DNA of 64,000 bases from the NCBI GenBank assembly GCA_947044405.1, contig CAMRHE010001106.1:62001-126000 (forward strand), written 5' to 3'. Shown piece by piece: positions 52,896 through 62,979 of the stretch. Every line of letters begins with the position of its first letter. The first letter of the stretch is position 1. The notes under the pieces were generated by a model. The model was not told the DNA's origin and did not search any database. It saw nothing but the letters and a program-made list of their open reading frames with translations. This DNA is from Leptodactylus fallax (taxonomy: Eukaryota > Chordata > Amphibia > Anura > Leptodactylidae). Both the position numbers and the translations under genes were made by a program.

Positions 52896-55800
52896 CAGTG
52901 CGGACTGGGATGTCTAGGGCCCACCAGTGGAATTGCTTCTAGGGGCCCAACATCAGTTCCCCTGCATTTCAGCGGACCGAGACAGGGCGGCTTAAGGTAA
53001 TAACATTTTGGGGCCATGCTGCTCACCCGCCATACGATGTGCACCACTTCACCACCTAAACCTACTGCTACACCCTGTATGGCAGTTAACAGCGTGGCTC
53101 CTAGAATTGTTATCTGTAGCCGCACTGTCCTGGAAAAGCTGATCTGCAGAGGTCCTGGCTGTAGTATCCCTGCAGATGTAATATTGATGGCCTATCCTAA
53201 GGACAGGCCATCAATATTAGAAGGATGGATAAATCCTTTGAAGAGGTTGCCCAGGAATTGGCGCAGCCCATGTCCCGTGCGGGAGGTTTAAAATAAAAAA
53301 TAAATAAATAAAAAAGCATACTCACCTGTCCCCGGCGCTCCGTTGTCCACTGCCAGGGTCCATTCAGACTCGTGCCTCCTTGCTGGGAGTCCTGCATCTC
53401 ATGTGACCGTGAAGACCAATTAGGTACAGAATTTCCAGAAATGAGGTGCCGCCATGAGACTGAACAGACACAAGCAGGGGAAAACGGGGTGCTGGGGACA
53501 GGTGAGTATGCTTTTTTTGAAATTTTTTTATTTTTACACCTCTCTGGCAGCTGCTACAGTGGTCGCTCCAGTTTATGGACAACCACTTTTAAGGGGTTGT
53601 CTGGGCCAAATTTTTTTTTTGGCCGCTTCACTGGTCCCCCATACTGTATGGGGAATAGTGATGGAGCCATTCCATTGTGTGGGAGCAGTGATGGGGGCAT
53701 CCTGTAGGGGGGACATTAAACTGTATGGGGCATATTAAAGGGGTTGTCCAGGGTTAATCTTTTTTATGGCCTATGCTCAGGATAGGCCATAAATACCTGA
53801 TCAGTAGGGGGCTGACACACAGCACCATCAGCTGTTCGGAGCCACTTCAGGCGCCCGTTCTGTCCTCTAGGCCACTGATTGGCCTCAGGGGTCATGTGAC
53901 GTCACAGGTAGTCACGTGCAGAGGGAACTTGCGCTGGAAGAAAACAGCTGCAGGCCGAACCACGCTGGGAGACACTGGGGACAGGAGAGAAAGTTTGTTT
54001 TTTGTTTTTTTTTCACCTGCCTCAGTGTAATTGAAAAAAAAAAAAAAATGTTATGCTGCACAATCCCTTTAATGTCCCCAGGATATTGGTCTCCATCACT
54101 GCCTCCCTCAATGTCCCCATCAATGGTCCCCATATAGTATAGAGGGCCACTGTATGGGGGGGGGAATATTGAAGGGGCCACAGTGGCCCCTTCACTGGTC
54201 TCCCCTATAGCAGTATTGGAGTTTCTGCGACTTAGGTATTGTTATGCTGGAGCCCTAGAGCAGGCACCAGTATAACAATACAGTGAGAAATTAGCTGGGG
54301 TGTGAGGAGGGATTACAACTCTCAACAGACTCAGAGCATCTGGAGCTGCTGGTGGTTGTAGTTATCAGAGTGGTCAGTGAAGTTGAAAGATTTGGGGGCA
54401 AAATAAGGGGAAAAGTTTTTTTTTTGTTTGCGTGGTTAAGCTGTACTTACCTTTCACACTGCTGGTCTGGGCGCCTATGCAGAAACCCGTCGCCGCACAC
54501 AGCGTCAGTACGTCAGTGATGCTTGTAGCAACAAGTTGTAACTGGATTGGTTCCAACGGCTGCCCATCAGGATCCCCCTACCCCCTCCCTAGAGTGAATT
54601 CTTGATAGTGACGGTTACAGGTGCTACAGCGATAACTCAGATACTTGAAAGAGATAAAGCTTTACTACCCACAACTGCAGTTATCAAGAACACAGAGAAT
54701 GAGCAGCGCAGCACCCAGCATGTAAACAATACTGGGACAGTATAATATGCTCCACAGTGACCCCCACACAGCATTATATGCTCCGCAGTGGCCCCCCACA
54801 CAGCATTATATGCTCCGCAGTGGCCCCAACACAGCATTATATGCCCACAATGTCCCCCACACAGCATTATATGCCTGCAATGGCCCCACACAGCGTTATA
54901 TGCCCACAATGTCCCCCACACAGTATTATATGCCCACAATGTCCCCCACACAGCATTATATGCCTGCAATGGCCCCACACAGCATTATATGCCCACAATG
55001 TCCCCCACACAGTATTATATGCCCACAATGGCCCTCACACAGTATTATATGCTCACAGTGGCCCCCACACAGTATTATATGCCCACAGTGGCCCCCACAC
55101 AGTATTATATGCCCACAGTGGCCCCCACACAGTATTATATGCCCACAGTGGCCCCCACACAGTATTATATGCCCACAGTGGCCCCCACACAGTATTATAT
55201 GCCCACAGTGGCTCCCACACAGTATTATATGCCCACAGTGGCCCCCACACAGTATTATATGCCCACAGTGGCCCCCACACAGTATTATATGCCCACAGTG
55301 GCCCCCACACAGTATTATATGCCCACAGTGGCCCCCACACAGTATTATATGCCCACAGTGGCCCCCACACAGTATTATATGCTCACAGTGGCCCCCACAC
55401 AGTATTATATGCTAACAGTGGCCCCCACACAGTATTATATGCCCACAGTGGCCCCCACACAGTATTATATGCTCACAGTGGCCCCCACACAGTATTATAT
55501 GCTCACAGTGGCCCCCACACAGTATTATATGCCCACAGTGGCCCCCACACAGTATTATATGCCCACAGTGGCCCCCACACAGTATTATATGCCCACAGTG
55601 GCCCCCACACAGTATTATATGCTCACAGTGGCCCCCACACAGTATTATATGCTCACAGTGGCCCCCACACAGTATTATATGCCCACAGTGGCCCCCACAC
55701 AGTATTATATGCCCACAGTGGCCCCCACACACTATTAGGTTCTCCACAGTGCACCCCCCTTCCCAGAGTCGGTGCTATTATTATATTCAGCGGTCTCCTC

Positions 55801-56129
55801 AGACTCCAGAATATAATAAGTAGAGGCCCAGGAGAAGTGATTAGAGGCCCCTTTCCATTAAAAATAGGTATAGTGGTCGGGGAACCAGGTTTTTCCCGAC
55901 CACTATCATGGTAGTCCAGTGCCCAAGCTATTTCCATTGCCTTGCGACCACAATCTTTACGCCACTGTCCATTGGTCAGGGGCCCGATCGGGATGGTCAG
56001 GGGCTGGATCAGGCCCCGACCGTCCCGATCAGACCCCTGACCTTTGCATTGGCAAAATGAGTACTAATAGTCGGGGCTCGGGGCCCACCGGGGGATTCAC
56101 AGGTTCCCCAGTGGGCCAGTCCGACCCTG
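52896..56129. mobile_element. 3.2 kb hAT element carrying a minisatellite
   Basis: The ends CAGTGCGGACTGGGATG and ...GGGCCAGTCCGACCCTG are hAT-type inverted repeats, flanked by agcctga (52889-52895, 56130-56136). The target was the codons just before the last residues of the Ginger OTU domain. No transposase recognised. The interior holds other fold-backs (53150-53240, 53730-54070) and the 30-bp array. Confidence 0.8.
54740..55738. repeat. Minisatellite, 30-bp unit, about 33 copies
   Basis: Unit GCCCACAGTGGCCCCCACAC + AGTATTATAT. From 55021 on, units are exactly 30 bp and nearly identical; the first ten or so vary (29-31 bp, AATGTCCCCC and AGCATTATAT variants). Because 30 is a multiple of three, several frames on both strands are open for 100-385 codons. 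These are not genes. Confidence 0.97.
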
Positions 56130-56649
56130 AGCCTGATCATTGTAATGTTATCAGTGTTTACCTTTAAACATTTATCTGGTAGCAAGGACTTGCTAATGTA
56201 AAGGTCCCAATACATGGGATGACTATTGGGCGATTTGTTGTCCCAGATAGTTGTCCCTTGTATTGTGCGATAAGTGTGTTATTGCTAACAAGAGGTCACT
56301 GAGAAAAAAAATTTATTTACATACTCACTGGCCAGTATGTCCTGGCCCTCCTCCGTCCCTCCTCCATGTCTCCACCAGCCGCCATTTCTTGCTTCTCTGG
56401 CTGCAGCTTTTGAATTTCGGGCTGTCTCCTAACCCCGCGGGTCCTCTGGGTCACCTGATCAGTGTATGACACGTCATGCGCTGATCAGGTGACCCATAAA
56501 CATTCAGCCAATACTCACCCCATGTAAAGCCACCTTTATAAGTTGAAGTTTCAAGACGTTATGACTTGTATTATATTATGAACAGTCAAGTTTTTCTGGT
56601 TGAAGTAATAAAAGTCTATGAGTTTAGAGTTTTAAGACTTAAGTCTGTA

Positions 56650-57138
56650 TATACTTTCATGCAGTCTTTTCTTTATGGTAGATTTGGATATTGATACGCC
56701 TACATCCTGGAGAGTGTTGTTCACTTGGTTTTCTGTTGTGAAGGGGATTCTCTTCACCATGGAAACTTATTCTTCGATCATCCACCACTGTTGGCTTCCA
56801 TGGGCGTCCAGGTCTTTTTTCATTGATGAGTTCACCAGTGCTTTCTTCCTTTCTCAGGATGTACCAAACTGTAGATTTTGCCACTCCTAATATTGTAGCA
56901 ATTTTTCGGATGTTTTTTTTCTGTTTTCGCAGCTTAAGGATGGCTTGTTTCACCTGCATGGAGAGCTCCTTTGACCGCATGTTTTCTTCACAGCAAAATC
57001 CTCCAAATGCAAGCACCACACCTCAAATAACTCCAGACCTTTTATCTGCTTAATTGAGAATGACATAATGAAGGAATTGCCCACACCTGCCCATAAAATA
57101 GTCTTTGAGTCAATTGTCCTATATGGACCTAACTGTAT
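56650..57138 (-). pseudogene. Tc1-like transposase N-terminal relic
   Basis: The minus strand reads MRSKELSMQVKQAILKLRKQ, IRKIATILGVAKSTVWYIL and KRPGRPWKP, the helix-turn-helix DNA-binding part of a Tc1-type transposase. It is bordered on the right by the family's end (TATATGGACCTAACTGTA). The catalytic part is missing. Confidence 0.85.
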
Positions 57139-57144
57139 ATATAT

Positions 57145-57188
<44 letters not shown>
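57139..57188. repeat. (TA)n/(GATA)n microsatellite
   Basis: TATATATA is followed by about 11 AGAT units directly at the end of the Tc1 relic. Confidence 0.9.
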
Positions 57189-57690
57189 TATCTGTGGGGG
57201 CTCACACAGTTTCTGCATTGAGCACTTCCGTTAATACAAATGAATCCCTTCATTGCACTATTAACCCCTTCATGACATCCACCGTAATAGTCTTTAAAGA
57301 TGGCGGCTGCTCTGCTTCAGCAAGGCCGTCATAGCAACCGGGTCTCCAATGTATTCTACAGCAGAGACCCGGTGCTAATGTCCGTAATTAGAGTGAACAT
57401 TGCAGGCCAGGGCCCCCCCAAATAAAAAAATGGCCTCTGGGGCATTATAGCTATTGAGAATGGTATATGATCAGACTCAATAGCTATGTAGCGAATCTCC
57501 TATAGACTGCAATACAGTTGTATTGCAGTCTATGGGACTTGCAATAAAATGACTTCAGGTTCAAGCCCCCTAGGGGGCCTAATAAAACACTAAAAAAAAA
57601 ATTTAAACAAAAAAAAAAAAAAACTAAAAGTTCAAATCACCCTCCTTTCCCTAGAATACATATAAAAGTAAAATATTACTGTGAAACACA
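57189..57690. other. Fold-back repeat, no gene
   Basis: TAGCTATTGAGAATGG...CAATAGCTA and ATAGACTGCAATACAG/GTATTGCAGTCTATGG are inverted pairs. It ends in an A-rich stretch. Confidence 0.5.
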
Positions 57691-58925
57691 TACACATTGA
57701 GGCCGATCTGCTTTCGCGTCCCTGCCCTGGGTTTCGGCCCATTTCCGTCCCAGCGCTATCAAACATTCTATGCTATCATCGCATTTCTTCCAGCTTTGGG
57801 ACAAAGTGTGCGTGGGTGGCTGCGTTGCCAGGGTGCCTGTCCCTCTTAGCCCTTTTTTTCATAATCCGATATTTCCCCCGGGATGCTCGGTGGATAAATT
57901 CCTCTGATGGCGGAGTAGGAACGACATCCATTTGCAACAGGTTATTGGCGACCTGCCTTTTCCCTGCCCTGGAGCTGCTGTGCGTTTCTCTTCCCGACTC
58001 CCACTTGTCCTGGCTGGTATATGGCCAGCTTTCCGCATTTCTCCATAAGTTTTCTTTGCCTCCACTACTTTCCTCCTCTTTGACAGACCTGGAGTCCGCC
58101 CTTTCTCAAGTGGACACCACCCCGTGGGCTTTGTCCGCACATATACCATTCTCCTCAAGGATGCCGCACCTGGATATCCTTACTATAGGGGCCCTTGGGA
58201 GTTGGATTCCCACCTTAGTCTCTCTCCAGCCGATTGGCACAGGTCTTTCCTGTTTTCACATAAACTCTCGTTTCCATGCACTGCTCAGAAAAAGAATTTC
58301 AAAATACTGACCCGATGGGACCGCTGTCCTGACCTTCTTCCAATTAGCTCTTCTTTCAGTTATACTTTTGAAAATTTCGGCTGTGAAGAAGGATCTCTTG
58401 CGAAACTTCCTTGCGGCAGCCAGAACGGTTTTTCCTCGGCACTGGCGCAGCACTGTCGCTCCCACCCGGGTTGAATTCTTACAGGAGCATCTCCATTTGA
58501 AGGATGGAGGCCTGGTGGTGGAGGACTTCCCCGATCCCTCCAAGTTTGAGTCCCTCTTGGGGCCGTGGGTGGTATTTCAGGAGTCCTCTCAGTTCTCCTA
58601 ACTAGGAGAAGTTATGCATCTCTCCTTTCTGGAGGCCTATGGTTTCCTTCTATTACCCCCCTGCTTTTCCCACTGTGTGTTTTCACCTTTGTCTCTGTCC
58701 TGTAATGTCTAGGTAGTTTTGATTTCTTTGTTGGTTTTACCCTTGACCCTATTGGCGGTATACGCCGCACGATTACCTAATTTCCGCCTATTTTTCTGTC
58801 CTGTGGGAGGCCTGCGAGCCCCCGTGTCTCTTTGTTTATTGACCCTACTGTTGTTATCTTTTCTTGTTATTGAAATACATAAAATTTCTAATAAAACGTG
58901 ATTAAACATAAATGAGACAAATGAT
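57690..58925 (+). mobile_element. L1/Tx1-type LINE, 5'-truncated ORF2 end with 3' tail
   Basis: Broken frames on the plus strand include KNFKILTRWDRCP, a motif seen before the L1-type Cys/His end, and LRNFLAAARTVFPRHWR further on, the usual end of ORF2. The 3' untranslated part (58660-58925) with AATAAAACGTGATTAAACA also occurs at 31146-31560 and in part at 59857-59982. Confidence 0.6.
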
Positions 58926-59024
58926 CGTATTCTGCTGCTGCTGATGGAGCCTCTGAGGCAGGTGTGAACTTAGTCTTCTGGGCAAGGGTGGATTTCTATG
59001 TTGGTTATGATTCAGTGCTAGATA

Positions 59025-59863
59025 CAGCGGCATCTCAATAAATTTGAATATCTTTGAAACATTCATTTCAGTAATTCAGTAATACAATCCATAATCAGCG
59101 TCTTCCATGATTGTGTGTCCTACTGAACCAGACTGAGGGACCATTTAAAGGCTTAGGAAACCTTGGCAGGTGACACACTGAATTTACAATACTGAACTTT
59201 TTTACTATATTCAAATTTTCTTAGATTTTGGTTTTCATTACCTGTAATCCATAATCAATATTTACAGAAATAAAACACTTTAAATAGAACACTCATCCGG
59301 CTGCTTCTGTCCTGTGTCACATCATCAATTAACACTAGTGACCCAGTGTCACTGGCAGCCATGCATGCCCAAGCCATCACACTGCAGCCTCCTCCGTGTT
59401 TTACAGATGATGTGGTGTGCTTTGTATCATGAGCTGTACCATACCTTTGCCATACATTTTTCTTTCCATCATTCTGGTAAAATTTGATCTTGGTTTCTTC
59501 TGTCCAAAGAATCTTCTTCCAGAACTGTGCTGGCTTTTTTAGATGTTTTTTTTTTTTTTTTTTTTTATCAAAGACCAATCTAGCCTTCTTATTCTTGAGG
59601 CTTATGAGTGGCTTGCACCATGCAGTGAACCCTTTGTATTTACTTTTATGCAGTCTTTTCTTTATGGTAGACTTTCTTTCTTTCTCAGGATATACCAAAC
59701 TGTAGATTTTGAAACTCCTAATATTGTAGCAATTTTTCGGATATTTTTTTTTCTGTTTTCGCAGCTTAAGGATGGCTTGTTTCACCTGCATGGAGAGCTC
59801 CTTTGACCGCATGTTTTCTTCACAGCAAAATCTTCCAAATGCAAGCACCACACCTTGTAGCAA
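59025..59863 (-). mobile_element. Chimeric Tc1 relics: inverted-repeat end plus transposase remnant
   Basis: 59025-59287 matches the left part of the element at 60074. From 59290 to 59856 the minus strand encodes a second copy of MRSKELSMQVKQAILKLRKQ, then with frame damage FTAWCKPLISLKNKKARL, KKILWTEETKIKFYQNDGKK and GGGCSVMAWACMAASDTG, parts of the Tc1 catalytic core. An A-run (KKKKKKK) sits at a break. Confidence 0.8.
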
Positions 59864-60073
59864 ATTTCTGTCGCTGCGTTCCTCACTTGATTGTTGGACT
59901 CTACTAGCCCCCTACCAGTTGATTTCTTTTTTGGTTCTACCCTTGACCTTATTGGCGGTATACGCCGCACGATTACCTAACTACTGCTGCTGATGGAGCC
60001 GCTGAGGCAGGTGTGAACTTAGTCTTCTGGGCAAGGGTGGATTTCTATGTTGGTTATGATTCAGTGCTAGATA

Positions 60074-61010
60074 CAGGTGCATCCCAATAAATTAGAACAT
60101 CTTTGAAACGTTCATTCATTTCAGTAATTCAGTAATACAATCCATAATCAGCGTCTTCCATGATTGTGTGTCCTACTGAACCAGACTGAGGGACCATTTA
60201 AAGGCTTAGGAAACCTTGGCAGGTGACACACTGAATTTATAATACTGAACTTTTTTACAATATTTAAATTTTCTTAGATTTTGGTTTTCATTACCTGTAA
60301 TCCATAATCAACATTTACAGAAATAAAACACTTGAAATAGAACACTCTGTGTGCAGTGGCATAACTAGGAATGGCTGGGCCCCAAAGCGAACATTTGACA
60401 TGGGCCCCCCCCCCCGAATCAGTTATGGGTCCCCAAACAGTAAAATATGCTCAACAGTGGCCCCAGATAGTATTATATGCTCGACAGTGGCCCCCACACA
60501 GCATGATATGCTCCACAGTGGTCCCCAAACAGCATTATATGCGCTACATTGCTCCCCCCACACAGTATAATATGCTCCCCACAGTGGCCCCACACAGTAT
60601 AATATGCTCCACACAGTGGCCCCCACCCTGTATTATATGCTCCCCGCAGTGGTCCCCACCCAGAATTATATGCACCCCCTGTGATTGGGCCTCAGCGGTT
60701 ACATGGGGGCGCACTGACGTCATTACACAGCCGCGCCTCATGTGACCGCTGGGGCCTAATCACAGGCTCTACGACCGCGATCGTTACACCACTGGTTTGT
60801 GGGGTTTGCGGTAGCGGCTGCCACAGGGCTCCAGGCCCCTTAATGTCCCGGGCCCTGTGGCAGCCGCTACCACTGCTACCCCGATATTTACGCCCCTGTC
60901 TGTGTGTAAAGAATCTAGAAAATATAGGAGGTCACTTTTTTAATTTAATTACTGAAAGAAATAAATGTTTCAAAGATATTCTTATTTATTGAGTGTAATA
61001 AATGCATCTG
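60074..61010. mobile_element. Tc1/mariner-type element interrupted by a hAT
   Basis: The left end CAGGTGCATCCCAATAAATT and the right end near ATTTATTGAG...GCATCTG are imperfect inverted repeats flanked by TA. The two parts (60074-60353 and 60899-61010) total about 390 bp. Confidence 0.75.
60354..60898. mobile_element. hAT MITE with perfect 8-bp target duplication
   Basis: Ends CAGTGGCATAACTAGG and ...CCGATATTTACGCCCCTG; the duplication tctgtgtg (60346-60353 and 60899-60906) is exact. Same family as 16717-17161. Its middle holds about eight degenerate 30-bp units (GCTCCACAGTGGTCCCCA etc.). Confidence 0.92.
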
Positions 61011-61567
61011 TAAATCGGGGTCATGAGGGGTTTTATACTCCAGTAAGGGTAACTCTCCACATCACTACCTGTCAATTTTTATGCTAGGGGGCAGTGCTGG
61101 GTGTCAACCACAGGCTAAAAAAATGAACTAGGCAGCAAGGATGGAAATCAAATTTTTAACAACAGGTTCCATGGGGCAATTGGTGTGAGCGGGGAAGGGG
61201 GCTTGCATTGCATGTAGTGTGACATGCAAAATTTTGGTAAAGAAGAAGGGGTGGGTGAATTATTCCAAACTACTCCCCTTTTGGAGCCCAAAGTGCCATC
61301 TTTTACCCAGAGTATTCTCAGTCCCCCTAATAAAAATTATGCCCCCGCTACACATTGTTCGGCGAGTGAGAAGCGCAGCTCCCTAACATGTTAATATTAC
61401 TGACAACCATGCTCTCCCAGAAAATCTGATCTGCAGAGGTCCCTACACAGTAATTGCCCCGTTTATTGACCCGTCACACAGTATCACACCTCCTTAATTG
61501 ACCCCCACAGAATATTGTACCCCATACAATATAATGGCTCTATCGCTCATTCCCTTAGGATACGTTC
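61011..61567. other. Intergenic, no gene seen
   Basis: Short CACACAGTATCACACC and CCCCACAGAATATTG words at 61440-61550 suggest old hAT-derived sequence. Confidence 0.5.
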
Positions 61568-62024
61568 ACACATAGGAATTTGGCACTGAATTTGCCATGT
61601 AGAAAATTTCAGCTTCAGGAAGAGGATACTGCTTGATAAAAACTACCGAGGATTTTGATGCTGCATTTGAAGCTGATTTTGATGCTGAATTTGAAGCAGA
61701 TTTTGGAGAAGAGTGCCACTGTATTTTGCTTTTTTTGGGCAGCCACAAATTCCAAATTCTGCTAGTGGATTTTGACAAATTCGGCTTCAAATTCCGCGCG
61801 GACGGGAAAAGTATATTTTTTGCCTCCCATTCATTTCAATGGGATTTCTCAAGCGGAATCCGCCTGAAGAACAAGCAGGACACTTATTTTTCCGCTAGCT
61901 GAAAAATTAGATGGTAGAAAAAAATCTACTACTGCCTCTCATTGAAATGAATGGGAGGCAAATTTCAGGCGGAAATTCAGGCGTCAAAATCCGTGCAAAA
62001 TTCCTATGTGTGAACTTACCCTTA
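61568..62024. mobile_element. MITE with 'gttcacacataggaatt' ends
   Basis: GTTCACACATAGGAATTTGG at the left and AAATTCCTATGTGTGAAC at the right are inverted repeats; the central CAATGGGATTTCTCAAGCGG and CATTCATTTCAATGGG blocks are also self-complementary. The other copy is at 31757-32165. Confidence 0.7.
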
Positions 62025-62735
62025 CAGTACACCAGAAGAAGCAGGACTTGTTTAAGATGGTAAACAAGTCCTTACATAAGCGTTCTAACATAGTGGCAGC
62101 TGCAAGTGCTGGAAACCCTGGCAGAATGTGTCCACCAATAATGCCATACAATGACATTGGCTACAACTACCAAAGTACGACTAAAGAAGGAAAGGAAACT
62201 AGGAAAGACTCGCCAAAAGCTTTCCGGAAACATGGCCCATTGTGTTAGTAATCATTCCCTAGATATACAGAAATGTTTGGTCTCCAGCCGTGAATATACA
62301 AGCTATTGCATTACTGAGGCACTTCATGGATGCTCACACATTACATTATCAGGAACCTTTCATCTTTATTTGCCAATCAGGATCACCCAAGACTTTGGGA
62401 GCGGGGGTTGACGTTCTGTACCCACCCTGTTGTTGCCATTTTGTACCCGATGTTGGACTGGGGGCCCAATGTACAGCAAAATGCAAATATTATATACTAC
62501 CTACTATGTTTTTTTATTATTATATTGCTACTTACCCCATGCCTTAGACTAGGGCCCCATAAGATCTGTGAGCAAGGTGGTTGTTAGATGTAAGAAGTTA
62601 GGAGATGGGGCCCAGCAGGGAGGATAGTGGTTCGCCTGTCTCTGTGCCTAGTTGTCATCTCAGCCACCCAATGTATCTATATATAATACATTGGGTAGTT
62701 TGTTAAATATTCTACCCAGTTTATTTTATGGGCAA
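62025..62735. repeat. Second copy of the duplicated block of 32.2-32.9 kb
   Basis: Collinear with 32166-32870, differing at scattered bases. Open frames are short and unrecognised. Confidence 0.7.
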
Positions 62736-62979
62736 ATCCATAAAAAGATTTTCAAAAAAATATTTTGCAGAGATTGTCCAGTTCATATTAGGATTCCAGC
62801 AGATACTATTAGGAATTGTAAGGATGAGTGAACCAATTTGGATCGAAACGGATTCAACACCAATTTTCCAAAAATGTAAGGTTCGGCCTAAACACAGAAC
62901 GTTTCGGGTTTGTCACCCATGAAACACTATAATACTGTGGATTATCCTCATACTCCAGAGTATAATAAGTGGAGGCAAG

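Larger units (their letters stand above)
51098..56167 (+). pseudogene. Integrase-OTU transposase pseudogene of Ginger copy 2
   Basis: ATG at 51098 in a good context (ACCATGG). MEDQLYDQLLRFYMATQQKC runs to TGA at 51290-51292. Then come the HHCC-like region (KACHDNPISGGHFGRDKT ... VKACQKF) and the core with GIDMIGLL. The second catalytic region has a Tyr where Asp is expected (LISYQG) plus stops; YHPQKYGQRERDN lies near the third site. TGA at 52028-52030 matches copy 1. One frame then runs from the integrase tail (NTYHASNLKIYQDEE) into the OTU region (GQPRCTYKTKSDGSCY, Cys codon 52567-52569), so the two domains were one protein. The end, after the hAT, keeps the OTU His (56138-56140). Confidence 0.75.
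50603..56643 (+). mobile_element. Ginger-type DNA transposon, copy 2 (3' end truncated, split by a hAT)
   Basis: It starts TGTAGCAGGCCAAATTACC and has the same 5' leader as copy 1 (for example GTTATCACTTCACTGGTTCT). The 3' part resumes at 56130 after the hAT and matches 27830-28306 inverted, until a Tc1 relic cuts it at about 56643. Without the hAT the remaining length is about 2.8 kb. Confidence 0.75.

Noticed and set aside
54740..55738. CRISPR-like array of 30-bp repeats
   Set aside because: Repeats are directly adjacent with no unique spacers, and the context is a vertebrate transposon.
54747..55914. Open frames of 222, 385 and 316 codons on the plus strand and over 100 on the minus strand
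   Set aside because: They are translations of a 30-bp minisatellite; the unit is a multiple of three without stops in several frames.
57681..58310. 209-codon open frame as a host gene
   Set aside because: It overlaps a broken L1-type ORF2 region; only parts in other frames resemble known LINE motifs.
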